Source: Bactericera cockerelli (lineage: Eukaryota > Arthropoda > Insecta > Hemiptera > Triozidae). Taken from it: 64,000 bases of DNA. Within the stretch, counting starts at the first letter, position 1, and every line of letters starts with the position of its first letter. A program made the translations under genes and the position numbers. Where the stretch lies: contig CM044957.1 of assembly GCA_024516035.1 (NCBI GenBank), positions 4,561,017-4,625,016 of the forward strand. The letters are read 5' to 3'. The notes under the pieces are model-generated. The model saw only the letters and a program-made list of their open reading frames with translations, was not told the DNA's origin and searched no databases. Shown here piece after piece: positions 42,778-53,980 of the stretch.

Positions 42778-44190
42778 GTGCCTCGAGTTTCTCATCCTTC
42801 TAAAACAAAAGAAACTCGTGTTAACCCTCCTACTTCTTCAAGTAAACATGAAATATACTATCAAAATGTTAGAGGGTTAAGAACTAAAATTAAACAACTT
42901 TTTTGTGGTCTATCGTCTCACCAATCTGACATTTATGTTTTTACAGAGACATGGCTAAACGATACCATTCATACAGCAGAACTAGGATTTGATAATTATA
43001 TTGTATATCGTACTGATCGTGGACCTTCTAACTCTGAATCTTCTGAAGGAGGAGGAATCCTAGTGGCCATCCATAAAAAAATCCAGTCATATCAAATAAC
43101 AGTGAATAATAATAAAATAGAACACACCTTTGTACACGCAAAAATTAAATCTACCAAGTTCATTATAGGAGGCATATACTTACCTAAACCATCTATACAA
43201 GTAGTTAATGATCTATTAGAATCGATAGAAGAAATACAGCTAAAATATAAAAATATCAAACTACTATTACTAGGTGACTTTAATTTACCCAATATTTCAT
43301 GGACTCCGTCATCTGAACCAAAAATACAAACTCCAGTAGGTAATCACACTCCCCATTCTGAACTCCTCATATCTGTACTAACTGATTACCACAAACTCGA
43401 ACAATTTAATTACCTGAAGAACGAACATGGTACCATATTGGATTTATTGTTTACCAATCTTCCAAGTAGCGACTTATCAGTAACAACATCCGCTGACCCT
43501 ATCCCGATACCGATAGATAAATATCATCCTCCGTTAGAAATTTTACTTAATATTAAAAACAAAACCAAAACTGTAAAAAACAAAGTATGTGATATCCATA
43601 AACGTAATGAGGATTTCTACTGCTTTCAGAAAGGTAATTATGTTGCACTTGAACGTGATTTAGCAGAGACTGACTGGATAACAGAATTCCAAAAATATAA
43701 TGACATAAACTCAGCCGTGTCTAAATTTTATTCAATTTTAAAAGAAAAAATGACAACTTTTATACCTAAAAAGACAATCAAAGACCTCAAATTCTCGATC
43801 TGGATGTCTAAAGAATTGAAAGAACTAATAATTCAAAAGAAAATAGCCCATAAAAGATTCAAAATTAGTAAATTAATCAGTGATCATACCATTTTTAAAA
43901 CTCTAAGATCAAAATGTAAAATTAAATCCGAAAAAGACTACACTGATTATGTCCAAACTAAAGAAAAAGAATTTTCTAATAGACCTGAAAAATTTTGGGA
44001 GTACATTAATTCGAAGAAAACAAATAATGGATTACCATCAATAATGAAATTTGACAACAATACATCCAACGATTATCTTGAAATAACAAATTTCTTTGCG
44101 TCAAATTTCTCGTCAGTATATTCCAAAGAACAATTAGCTCCTCCAAATTTCAATTTTGAGAATACACTTTCTACACCATTGAATAAATAA
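42778..44190 (+). CDS. LINE ORF2, endonuclease part
   Basis: About 470 codons, directly after the stop of the ORF1 remnant; the nominal start is GTG, so initiation may depend on re-initiation. It holds an APE-type endonuclease: YYQNVRGLRTK near residue 25, VFTETWLND near 55, EGGGILVAIHKK near 88 and LLLGDFNLPNISW near 163. The endonuclease nicks target DNA for target-primed reverse transcription. A long basic linker follows. The frame stops at 44190 where a 1-nt shift separates it from the RT frame; in intact relatives the two are one ORF. Confidence 0.9.
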   Translation: MPRVSHPSKTKETRVNPPTSSSKHEIYYQNVRGLRTKIKQLFCGLSSHQSDIYVFTETWLNDTIHTAELGFDNYIVYRTDRGPSNSESSEGGGILVAIHKKIQSYQITVNNNKIEHTFVHAKIKSTKFIIGGIYLPKPSIQVVNDLLESIEEIQLKYKNIKLLLLGDFNLPNISWTPSSEPKIQTPVGNHTPHSELLISVLTDYHKLEQFNYLKNEHGTILDLLFTNLPSSDLSVTTSADPIPIPIDKYHPPLEILLNIKNKTKTVKNKVCDIHKRNEDFYCFQKGNYVALERDLAETDWITEFQKYNDINSAVSKFYSILKEKMTTFIPKKTIKDLKFSIWMSKELKELIIQKKIAHKRFKISKLISDHTIFKTLRSKCKIKSEKDYTDYVQTKEKEFSNRPEKFWEYINSKKTNNGLPSIMKFDNNTSNDYLEITNFFASNFSSVYSKEQLAPPNFNFENTLSTPLNK

Positions 44191-44219
44191 CAATTAATCC
44201 CAATGATTTATACAAATCA

Positions 44220-45791
44220 ATGAAAAAACTTAAATCTGACTCCTCTAGTGGTCCAGACAGCATTCCCCCTATATTAATTAAAGAGTGTGCCTCTGCATTA
44301 GTGAACCCACTCTGCTTTCTATTCAACTGGTCGCTATCCTCAGGGTCTTTTCCTGATAACTGGAAAACTTCATACGTCATCCCTATCTTTAAGAGCGGAG
44401 TAAAAGAAAACGTGTCCAATTATAGACCTATCAGCAAAATATCAACTATCCCAAAATTAATGGAACAACTTATTTACAAACAAATACAACCAATCTTAAC
44501 TCCACTTTTAATCAACCAACAACATGGGTTTGTAGTAAAAAAATCGACAACCACTAACCTTTTATCATTTACTGACCATGTATGTAATATAATTGACAAA
44601 GGAGATCAGTTTGATTGTATAATGACAGATTACTCTAAAGCATTTGATAAAATAAATACAAATATTCTATGTGCAAAACTCCGTGCATATGGTATTTTAG
44701 ATCCTATGCTTTCCTTTTTCTACAGCTATTTCTCCAACCGTACACAAATAGTAAAATTAAAAATGATGAAAACGGACAATAACAACTGTCAGTGTTATCA
44801 AGATAAAAAGATAAACAACTATCTCACATACTTATCTGAACCTTTTGATGTTTTATCTGGCTGTATTCAGGGTGGGCATTTATCAGGTCTCACTTTCAAC
44901 CTTTATATTAATGACATTTACTTTTACCTACCAACAACATTCTGGTTATTTGCTGACGATAAACGAACCGGAATGAGTATCAATGGACTATCTGACTCTA
45001 TACAATTACAATCAGCTCTCAACTCTCTTTATGAATGGTGTCAGATTAATAGAATGGAATTAAACGTCAACAAATGTAAAGTAATGTCCTTTCATCGTAA
45101 GAAATCCCCATATATCTTTCAATATTCTATTAATAATATTCCTCTTGAAAGAGTATATCAAGTCAAAGACCTAGGAGTTACTTTTGATTACCAATTGTCA
45201 TATAATGAGCATTATTCTATAATAACTAAGAAAGCATTCAAACTTCTTGGCTTCATTAATAGAAACAGTCGGGACTTTAAAAATCCAAAAACATACACCA
45301 TACTATATTATTCATTTGTTAGATCCATACTTGAATATGCCTCACCTGTGTGGTCTCCTTACTATGAAAAACATAAATCAAAAATCGAATCAGTACAACA
45401 TAGATTCCTAAGGAGCCTTGCTTTCAAACAAAATAAACCTATGAGCATAACAGACCATAATTATTCGGAAATAATGAAAGCAAATAATGTGATTAGTCTA
45501 GAACACAGGCGTGACACAAATGATGTTTTGTTACTTTTTAAAATATTAAACAATAGAACTGTTTTACAAGAATTACTGGAGGAACTTTCATTTAGGACAA
45601 ATCCTAAGAATACTAGAAACAAAAATCTATTGTATGAAAAATCTTGTACAAAAAACTATTCTTTTTTCAAGCCCTTCAATCGTTTTATTCGCCTTTTTAA
45701 TGAAGCTTGCGAGAAAGACACTTCAATCGATCTTTTCTTTGATAGCTATGAATGTATAAAAAATAAACTGTTACAACTGAATAATATCTAA
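44220..45791 (+). CDS. LINE ORF2, reverse transcriptase part
   Basis: About 523 codons. RT motifs in order: SSSGPDSIPPILIKE near residue 8, NYRPISKISTIPKLMEQLI near 68, QQHGFV near 93, DYSKAFDKI near 135, SGCIQGGHLSGLTFNLYINDI near 213 and WLFADDKRTG (catalytic FADD) near 244, then LEYASPVWSP near 375. It copies the LINE RNA at the nicked target. Only one frameshift separates it from the endonuclease and no other break is visible, so the copy is young. The clade (Jockey or CR1 group) is inferred from motif style only. Confidence 0.9.
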   Translation: MKKLKSDSSSGPDSIPPILIKECASALVNPLCFLFNWSLSSGSFPDNWKTSYVIPIFKSGVKENVSNYRPISKISTIPKLMEQLIYKQIQPILTPLLINQQHGFVVKKSTTTNLLSFTDHVCNIIDKGDQFDCIMTDYSKAFDKINTNILCAKLRAYGILDPMLSFFYSYFSNRTQIVKLKMMKTDNNNCQCYQDKKINNYLTYLSEPFDVLSGCIQGGHLSGLTFNLYINDIYFYLPTTFWLFADDKRTGMSINGLSDSIQLQSALNSLYEWCQINRMELNVNKCKVMSFHRKKSPYIFQYSINNIPLERVYQVKDLGVTFDYQLSYNEHYSIITKKAFKLLGFINRNSRDFKNPKTYTILYYSFVRSILEYASPVWSPYYEKHKSKIESVQHRFLRSLAFKQNKPMSITDHNYSEIMKANNVISLEHRRDTNDVLLLFKILNNRTVLQELLEELSFRTNPKNTRNKNLLYEKSCTKNYSFFKPFNRFIRLFNEACEKDTSIDLFFDSYECIKNKLLQLNNI

Positions 45792-45938
45792 ACAAAAATA
45801 TCAATATTGTCCACTCTTCAATTATCAATTTTTTAATTAAGTTTATTCTAAGTATTTATATTATATCTTAGCATAAGTTTTTGTTTGTAATTAATTTACA
45901 AAAAATAAACATGGGTTCACCCCGTTAATATGTTAAAA

Positions 45939-45973
<35 letters not shown>

Positions 45974-47411
45974 ATTTAAAATAAAAATGGGGGTTGTATA
46001 CTGAATTTACTGGGAATAGTCCCAGCTACCCACATTAACCTCACTTAGCCTGATAAGGGCTAGAAATGCCTCATTTTTAAAGGGAACAGAATTGCTGTTT
46101 GAAAGAAAAAAAAAACTGTGAATTGAACACAGGATCTATAGATTATGGAACAGTATAGTCAAATCTTCAATAATGTGAACCTATTAAAAAGCCTTTAGCT
46201 AGTCAGTTCTCTGTTTATAGTTGTCTAGCAAAACACTGGTCTTTTCCCTGTTTAAAATCCCCCAGTCAGACACCTGTTAAGAGTGTGATTCTGATTAAGT
46301 GGAATATCTGGAACAGGTTAATCTCCAGCATTTCCACATACATATCCTGGTTTGACTATAAAACAATGTAAAATGTAAGATATTGTTTAGATATTGCTTA
46401 CCCCACTAATTGGAGTGTAAAACTCACTTATGATTAATGCATGGAAATTGGTACACTTTAGAACAGTAAATTTTTTAAAGTAGAGAAAAATTTCTTTTTA
46501 GTTACACCCTAAAACTATGATGTAGGAACTTTAGAAGAGTCAACTTGTTGGACTTTTATCAGAAATTGTTAGATATAATTATATTGTGTAAATCATCAAT
46601 TTGTAGTCACTTTCACTTATCCCATGTCAGGTTCAATATGTTTGAGGAGGGAGGCAGCTTGAATAGGTTTCTTCAGGTTGAAGCTATGTTGGATTGGATG
46701 CACAATACATGTAAACAGGTGGAAAATATCATGTGGATTTCCTCCATAGATCATAATTATTTTAAATGCTAGGTCCAGTTTAAAAAGATATTATGTTTGC
46801 AGTTTGCAGACATATTGACCATTACTTAAATTACTTAAAACACGTTTTATTAACACTTATTTGGATGAGCAGAAGTCACTGATGCGAAATTACTTATGAA
46901 GTTATCTTAGGAATGAGATTACACATAATATTGACGGTAGTTTCTCAAAATACTGTATAAAATATCTTTACCTTATATTTATGTATTTGAGTTTTACTAA
47001 TTATCTCAGGAAAACTATTTATTCAAATTGCAGAATTCACTCGATTTAGAAAATGTTTTGCAAATTTTACTTTCAATTTCCGGTGTTGCCACAGGGTACC
47101 GGATCTCGTTCCGAGACGGTTCCGAGAACATGTACTCGGGACGAGTTAGCTTGGATCTTGTCCCGAATTAGCTCGGGCATAGATCCGGGATAGGTTCCGA
47201 GTAAGTTGGTTAAACATTCTCCGGGAGAGTTTCAATCCATTCCCGCAGTACTCCCAGAGAAAGATGTTTCCGAGCACGCTTTTTTTACTCTCTCGTAGTA
47301 CTACCAGAGAAACGTGTCTCCGAGCACTCTGTTTTTGACACTATCGTATCAATCTCCGAGACTACTATATCGGAGTTAGTAGATCAGAGACACCTTTTTG
47401 TTTAAGGGGTA

Positions 47412-47580
47412 AAGAATTGGCACCCTTGGCAGGGTTGGTGTTAGGAAGGGTTGCCATAAATGTCGAAGTATATGCCAGAACCAAACAACCTCAACCACAA
47501 GGAAGAGGTTGAACAATGCCGACCCCAACTAGGTTTGGCAAAAGACAAAGTGAAGCAAGAAGAATCTAAATTTAATATCT
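47412..47580 (+). repeat. SINE family E 3' part
   Basis: ggttggtgttaggaagggtt, then aaccaaacaacctcaaccac and ttgaacaatgccgacccc, the 3' half of family E as at 14300-14400. Confidence 0.65.
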
Positions 47581-47705
47581 GATATGATTTTTTTTTTTTT
47601 TTTTTTTAATTATCACTGTGGAATCCATGTTGCTATGAATCGGTCTTGTGATGTTGCTGTTTTTCAGTTGTTAAGTACCTAATTAACTCTGATCCACTAT
47701 TTCAG

Positions 47706-47841
47706 GAAGGAATTGAAGCAGAAAGTCAGCAACCTCAGCCCTGGCAGGGACTACATCATACAAGTTATCATGAAGAAGACACACAGCAGATCCTTGTCCT
47801 ATGATCTCCTTCGAGTCAGCACTGTTCCAACCTGTGACTAA
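47706..47841 (+). CDS. nord: nord, last coding exon
   Basis: Acceptor ccactatttcag. The first base completes the codon split after exon 4 (AA plus G). Encodes about 44 residues with SNLSPGRDYIIQVIMKK, the counterpart of KGLQPGKSYLLDVYV in the last FN3-like strand pair of NDNF, and ends VSTVPTCD before TAA (47839-47841), near the C-terminal cysteine of the family. Intron 4 is about 12.9 kb, almost all mobile DNA. The exon's last 56 bases, including the stop, start a downstream minisatellite. Confidence 0.85.
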
Positions 47842-48975
47842 ATCAGCATGGTCAAAATGTTTGTGCAGCAGAACGCAGATCCTTGTACATCCTATGATCT
47901 CCTTCGAGTCAGCACTATTCCAACCTGCGACTAAATCAGCACGGTCAAAGTGTTTGTGCAGCAGAGCGCAGATCCTTGTACATCCTATGATCTCCATCGA
48001 GTCAGCACTATTCCAACCTGTGACTAAATCAGCACGGTCAAAGTGGTTGTGCAGCAGAGCGCAGATCCTTGTACATCCTATGATCTCCATCGAGTCAGCA
48101 CTATTCCAACCTGTGACTAAATCAGCACGGTCAAAGTGGTTGTGCAGCAGAGCGCAGATCCTTGTCCTATGATCTCCTTCAATTCAGCACTGTTCCAACC
48201 TGTGACTAAATCAGCATGGTCATAGTGATTGTGCAGCAGAGCGCAGATCCTTGTACATACTATGATCTCCTTCCAATCAGCACTGTTCCAACTTGTGACT
48301 AAATCAGCATGGTCAAAGTGTTTGTTCAGCAGAGCGTAGATCCTTTTATATCCTATGATCTCCTTCCAATCAGCTCTGTTCCAACCTGTGACTAAATCAG
48401 CATGGTCAAAGTGTTTGTGCAGCAGAGTGCAGATCCTTGTACATACTATGATCTCCTTCGAGTCAGCACTGCTCCAACCTGTGACTAAATCAGCATGGTC
48501 AAAGTGTTTGTGCAGCAGAGAGCAGATCCTTGTACATACTATGATCTCTTTAGAGTCAGCACTGTTCCAACCTGTGACTAAATCAGCATGGTCAAAGTGT
48601 TTGTGCAGCAGAGCGCAGATCCTTGTACATAATATTATGATCTCTTTAGAGTCAGCAGTGTTCCAACCTGTGACTAAATCAGCATCGTCCAAGGTATCAT
48701 GCACGTGCACTGGTAGTCAAGTGGTTAACGCGCTAGTCTGGTAATCCAGGTATCGTAGGGATCCGTTGGTTCGAATCCCACCCAGTGCATGATCAATTTT
48801 TCCTCTTTAGTTTGAGTTTGTGACCACATAATAATAAGACTCTGAGAAAATGCTTTTAGTATTAATTTCGCCTGGTGGTCACCTTCCACTAAAGAGTAGG
48901 TATTATTTTTATCGCATCTTGCAGCAGATCCTTGTTCTATGATCTGCTTCGAGTCAGCACTGTTCCACCAGTGAC
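47786..48975 (+). repeat. 89-93-bp minisatellite from the nord last exon, 11 copies
   Basis: Unit gcagatccttgtacatccta, tgatctccttcgagtcagca, ctgttccaacctgtgactaa, repeated at 47786, 47875, 47968, 48061 and so on. A SINE (48702-48905) lies before the eleventh copy. Frames of up to 197 codons are open on both strands because the usual period, 93 bp, is a multiple of three. It probably lies in the 3' UTR. Confidence 0.95.
48702..48905 (+). repeat. SINE family A, full length, in the nord 3' array
   Basis: gcactggtagtcaagtggtt to ttccactaaagagtaggtat. The acceptor-like arms gcactgg and ccagtgc are still fully complementary, making it the best tRNA-like fold of the family. Confidence 0.9.
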
Positions 48976-49560
48976 TGAATCAGCATCAAGCATCAAATAA
49001 TAGATACAACAATAATCAACATAATGAGCCAGAAACTTATTGTAAAAATATTCCATCATGTAAATCTTTTATATGATTATTTTATTATTAATAATAGATT
49101 ATGTACATAAAAATTGTACATACCTACTTATTTTGTATTCGGGTCAATTTATGTTAATATCTAATTAAATTATTGTTTATATGCAGTACCTTATCTTGTA
49201 GCTAGGTAAAGCTAGCTAATAACTTAATGAATTACCTACCTATTAATTAATATCTATTAGGTAAGTAATATCTGTAAACATTAGTGTACAATATTTTACT
49301 GTATTTACTTTTATTCTGTAATTTTATTATGTTTTCTTGTATCATACACTATTTAATTAAATTAAAATGAAAATGTTTTATAAAATTTTAAATATACATT
49401 TCTACATTAAATTTTATCTACAATATTAGGTACATACCTACCTACACTCGTATCATGTTTTCATTTATCAAGGCTAATGCAACATGTTGGAGAAATAATA
49501 AATAAAATATTATTCTTGTGAACATCTATAGATAAGTCACTTACTTATCACTTATTCTAT
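48976..49560. other. AT-rich nord 3' flank
   Basis: No gene. aataataaataaaatatt at about 49495-49512 could supply a polyadenylation signal for nord, but this is a guess based on distance. Confidence 0.4.
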
Positions 49561-49564
49561 ATCT

Positions 49565-49770
49565 GTTTCACGAACGTCGATGGCGCGTTGAATGCACCGG
49601 TTCTCGTAGGATCACCGAAGTAAAGCAAAGTCCATCGAGGTGAAGACTTCGTGATGCTGACATTCCGTCCCAACACAGGCTGGGTGATATGTGGTTAGCA
49701 GGTTTGTTCCCTGCGAGTAGAGGGTAACACCCCCGTCGTGATATGACCATGCAGTTTAAACCAAAATTTA
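49565..49770 (+). repeat. 5S-rRNA-derived SINE (family F), near full length
   Basis: gcgcgttgaatgcaccggtt, gatcaccgaagtaaagcaa, ggtgaagacttcgtgatgct, then agagggtaacacccccgtcg. Close to the copy at 9262-9489. Confidence 0.85.
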
Positions 49771-49854
49771 AAAAAAAGTTATCAAATTTGTGATAATCGC
49801 GATGTGATTATCACAAATTTAGTAGTTAGGTACTGAAATTCTTTTCAATTTTTT

Positions 49855-50225
49855 ACTGTCTCGAACCACCGACCTGCGGTGACGAGACCGCCGCTTTATC
49901 AAACTCCCTACTGGTCGGTTATATTGTACGATAACTATTAGAAACGGGTTGGTACCTTTTTAAGAAAACCCAGTATCATAAAAAGTATTAGGTACCTACC
50001 TACCCAGTAGTCCTGGTACCTATCTACACAAAAATGCGAGAAATATACCTCTGTGGCGCTATTTTTTTTTGTAATTGGGTGGAAGAGATTACCAAAGGTA
50101 ATAACCCTGCCTTTGGTAATCTTAATAATATCTATGTCTCGGATTGCGTACTGTTCTAGACGAGTAAAACAGATGCTAAGTAATGACTTAGGCTATCAAT
50201 TTTTTCTATTAATTTTGGTTTTGTA
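49855..50225. repeat. Family G fragment and a disrupted Harbinger MITE
   Basis: 49860-49925 is an inverted family G head (tcgaaccaccgacctgcgg). About 50045-50220 aligns with the MITE at 25440 (acctctgtggcgctat, ctcggattgcgtactg, taatgactta) but is split by a LINE-tail-like insert at 50075-50135. Confidence 0.55.
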
Positions 50226-51880
50226 ACGGTCATGTCTATTATCGACTCTTGACTTGGTAGGTAGGTACACTACTACCTGACTATCTAAACTTGTGAACGT
50301 CTGGACGAGCCTTATCCATCACTCATACAGCGCTCGTAGCGGCACTTTTCAACACTAAAAAGAAAAACAAACAATCAGCTGTTCTGCACTGCTTCTCAAA
50401 ATTCTTCAAAAGTTCATTTTTTGATAATTTTGATAAGTTAATACGAAACTTTATTTTATCTCTTGAAAAGACATCTAATTTCTTTCTAATTCTCTTCTTT
50501 TTATCACATTTTACAGCTATTAATTTTCTCTACAATGTGTAAGATTGGATCCGCTTCATGAGTGAGGTAAAGTAATTCGGACTTTTGATTCTTGGAGAAG
50601 GCTACCAGTTATTATGCACTGTCCACTAAGCAGACAGAACAGTTTCCTTGAACTAATTTCTTTGTATTCTATTTAAATTTATATCTTTTCTTATCAGAAT
50701 CTTTAATTTTGTACTGTCATTGTATGCTTGATTTGCTTTATGCTCTCAAAATCATGATACTCACGAACAAGCAAAGATATCAATGTCTTGTCAATGGTGT
50801 CTCTCAGGATAAAATTGTTTACAAAAATACCTGGATTTAATAATATTTTATCACTGTTACAATACACAGTGCAACATTTTTTACTTGATTGCATTATCAG
50901 TATGAATATATAAAACGAGAGAGAAAAAAAACAACATACACCACTTGATTAGAACTCAGGTTTGTTGACTAGGGGACTTGAATACATATTTTTCATCACT
51001 GAATAATGGAGTGATGAAAGTGGATATAAGAGAGCAAACAATCCACATTTATAGCCAGTGTCACATAGAATATACCAGTTCTTTTTATGTCATTGAAGAA
51101 AAACATTGTCCAGCTAGGTTAGGACTTGGATGGATTCCCAGTCAAGGGCCATCTCACGTTTTTGGGTTTATTAACCAAATGCAGTGAGGGAGCAATACAA
51201 CCACACTAAGTGAGGTTCTGTTTTAACTTGGGTATTGGACAATTTGTTTGTCTGTCTGTATGTCTTGTCTGTCTCTTTCACAATAACTCTTGACTGGATT
51301 CTTCAAAATTATTGAAATTTAGTATACAAGTTCATTGGGTTCCTAAAATTTTACCTATTGTTTTGGGCCAATTTAGTTTGCATGGGGGCCTTTAGGTGAA
51401 AATTTAAAATGATTATTCTAATTTTATTTACTAAAGAAATGCTCTTGAAATTTTGTAGTTGTTAGAAAATATTACTTGATACAAGTAGTGAAATTTTGTG
51501 ATCTTGAAATCAAAAAAAATATTTATTAAAACCTATTGAGTATTGAATGAAAGGGTTTGAACTTGTGCTTGCTATGACACTTGTGATAATAGAATCTGTG
51601 TAAGGTTTACAGTTCACAGAACTACTCATTAAATTTCAATGCTAAGACTCCAAATGATTTTTCCCCAAACTTAATTAAGTAATAAATAATTATATTATAA
51701 TTCAATAGTTGTTATTAAAATAAATGTTATTTTTCTCCTCTTTCTTCTGTATACCTAATAAATAAGATTATTACTATCCATAGTTTATTACTATCCATAA
51801 AAATTACTTTAATTGTTCTCATTTACTATCCATAGTGATAATATGTATTTCAAGTAACACTATTTTGACTTTTGTTTCAG
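50226..51880. other. Upstream region of Cul2, mostly unique
   Basis: 51060-51230 is a decayed family F SINE (cattgaagaaaaacattgtc, ggttaggacttggatggatt). The rest is AT-rich. The Cul2 promoter and first noncoding exon should be here or farther upstream; 50330-50570, with a possible donor gag/gtaaag, is the most promoter-like stretch, but evidence is slight. Confidence 0.35.
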
Positions 51881-51920
51881 CTTGCACTTTATTCACTGTA
51901 CACTTCAATCAGGACATTGA

Positions 51921-52061
<141 letters not shown>

Positions 52062-52414
52062 TAAAATATGAGATATGGGAAAATAGTTATTCATGAGAAA
52101 AAAAAATTATTATAATTTCAGACTCCTATGTGAACTCTTTAACCCATGACTTGCCACACAAGTTACAATAATCTTAAAAGTTTTAGTTTTAGTCACCATA
52201 ATTCAAATATTTAATTCAATAGAGCAATTTGTGTTGTAAAAGCCTAAATTTCAATGGTTTGTACAGACCCTATTAGTTGAAAAAACTTTAATGGGTAAAT
52301 CCTTACCTATCTATGATAATTTACTAATATTATCCCTTCAACAATCTATATAAGGCTAGGTACAAAAAATATCAATTTTTTATTTATTAAAGCTGAGTGT
52401 TTTACAGCCTTTTT

Positions 52415-52650
52415 TATTTTTTAGCTATGAAACAGGAGCAACTGTAGACGCTTGTGGTCATGTTTTAGCCTGCCCATCCCATAGTATGCCTCCCCTCTGA
52501 TGGGCAAGAAGTCAACACAAGCACACTGGAAGATATCTCTTACAAATAACCGTAATGAAATTTTGAGTACAAATGTTTTTTGGCATGGGGGTTCAAACCC
52601 GGGACCTTCCACATGTCAAGCAAGTTGGTAACCATTGAGCTTTTTGTGCG
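52415..52650 (-). repeat. SINE family C in Cul2 intron 1
   Basis: Plus strand: ctatgaaacaggagcaactg tail, gcctcccctctgatgggcaa, gggttcaaacccgggacctt head. Full length, tRNA-Gly-derived. Confidence 0.85.
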
Positions 52651-52722
52651 CTCTTGTTGACCTTTAAACATAAATTTAAATCTATAAACATAAAATCTGT
52701 TGACATCAATATTCTAATATAA

Positions 52723-52953
<231 letters not shown>

Positions 52954-53049
52954 TGAGTATTATGGAGCATCTCTAGTTAAGTTCATCAGATGTCATCTCA
53001 ATACATTATTTCAATCAGATATTTTTTCTAAACATTTTTATTTATTTAG

Positions 53050-53330
53050 ATGAGTGTTTCACAATATGTTTTATTTCATAACAATGAAACAACAGCTATA
53101 TGTAATGAGATGTATCATTGCATATTGGCATAAGGAACTTCCCTCTCACCTTCAGTTGAGATACAAATAAAAGGGAAAATATGGCTACATCTTGTTAGCT
53201 AAACCTTAGACTCTGGTGGTCTATGTTGTAGCTTACCCAGCCTATAGTTCTCCTCTGATGCGGGAGAAGAGATACAATTCTTCCCATTTAGGTTCTGGGT
53301 CAGCAAAAGAACATATCTACTACGACTATT
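53050..53330 (-). repeat. SINE family C, decayed, in Cul2 intron 2
   Basis: gatgagtgtttcacaatatg, then tatgttgtagcttacccagc, cctctgatgcgggagaagag and aggttctgggtcagcaaaag. The head is missing. Confidence 0.7.
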
Positions 53331-53380
53331 ACATAATACATAATTATACCAATGCTTATTGTTATATTTTTTCTTATTAG

Positions 53381-53487
53381 ATATTTAAACCAGCAGCACA
53401 TTAAGAAACAAAAACTGTCTGAAGCGGAAATCATCTACGGGAATTATGCTGGAGACTCCCAGGAACAAATGGAGATTGGCGAGTTAG
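53381..53487 (+). CDS. Cul2: Cullin-2, third coding exon
   Basis: Acceptor ttcttattag, donor gagttag/gtaagt. Encodes about 36 residues: YLNQQHIKKQKLSEAEIIYG, matching [20 protein letters not shown] of vertebrate CUL2, then EQMEIGEL. The match in an intervening loop distinguishes CUL2 from CUL1 and CUL5. Confidence 0.95.
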
Positions 53488-53754
53488 GTAAGTGATGAGA
53501 ATGAGCAGATTGGAGTAGTAATCTGTAGGTGTTGTCAGTACCCTTGTTGTTGTAGTAGCAGCATCGGTGGACTCAACATTGTCATGCAGACTCATCATCC
53601 TTTAATGGAAGCTGAAGGAAGGTTGCCACCTGGATGGGATGAAGCCAAAGGTCTATAGGTGTCAATGGCGTGGGTTTCGATGGACAAGAGAACAAGTGGG
53701 ATGTGTCGTGCAGACTACCTCCAGCATCATTTTTTTTTTTTTTTTTTTTTTTTT

Positions 53755-53980
53755 GTTGGTTTAACATCAATTTCAACTGCGTGGTCAGTTCACAATGGGG
53801 GCTTTACCCTCCATTAATGAAAAACTCATAAACCAGCTACCCACATTAACCTCACCCAGCCTGGGTTTGCTGATGTTAATGTGAGGTGGAATGCCAGCAT
53901 CATAAATTCTTCACCTTGCTAGACATAACTTAGGTGATCCTTTGAGAACTGGTGCATTCAAAACACCATAACCGCTGGCT
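53755..53980 (-). repeat. SINE family F in Cul2 intron 3
   Basis: Follows a T-run of about 24. Plus strand: ggtttaacatcaatttcaac, ccctccattaatgaaaaact, aatgccagcatcataaattc, then ctttgagaactggtgcattc. Well preserved apart from substitutions. Confidence 0.8.

Larger units (their letters stand above)
42511..45971 (+). mobile_element. 5'-truncated LINE (Jockey/CR1-like), 3.46 kb
   Basis: Inserted in the right TIR copy; the left copy preserves the empty site. TTAT is duplicated (42507-42510 and 45972-45975), and the element ends with an A-run of about 30. It contains the end of an ORF1 (to the stop at 42775-42777), an endonuclease frame and a reverse transcriptase frame, then a short 3' UTR with aataaa. 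Confidence 0.9.
39878..47409. mobile_element. TIR element 'CCCCTTAAAC', right copy, inverted and LINE-interrupted
   Basis: Starts ccccttaaacaaaaaacag and ends gacacctttttgtttaagggg-type sequence, flanked by TA on each side (39876-39877, 47410-47411). Without the LINE it is about 4.07 kb and nearly identical to the left copy in opposite orientation. Differences include a roughly 50-70 bp local duplication near 47285-47345 and scattered substitutions. The different duplications (AC against TA) show two independent insertions and not one palindromic duplication. Confidence 0.8.

Noticed and set aside
35480..47409. Single giant palindrome produced by misassembly
   Set aside because: Arms differ by small indels, one carries a LINE with its own target duplication, and the two copies have different 2-bp duplications.
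47683..48744. Overlapping frames of 123-197 codons on both strands, looking like a repeat protein
   Set aside because: They result from a minisatellite whose usual period (93 bp) is divisible by three; the true coding part ends at the stop at 47839.
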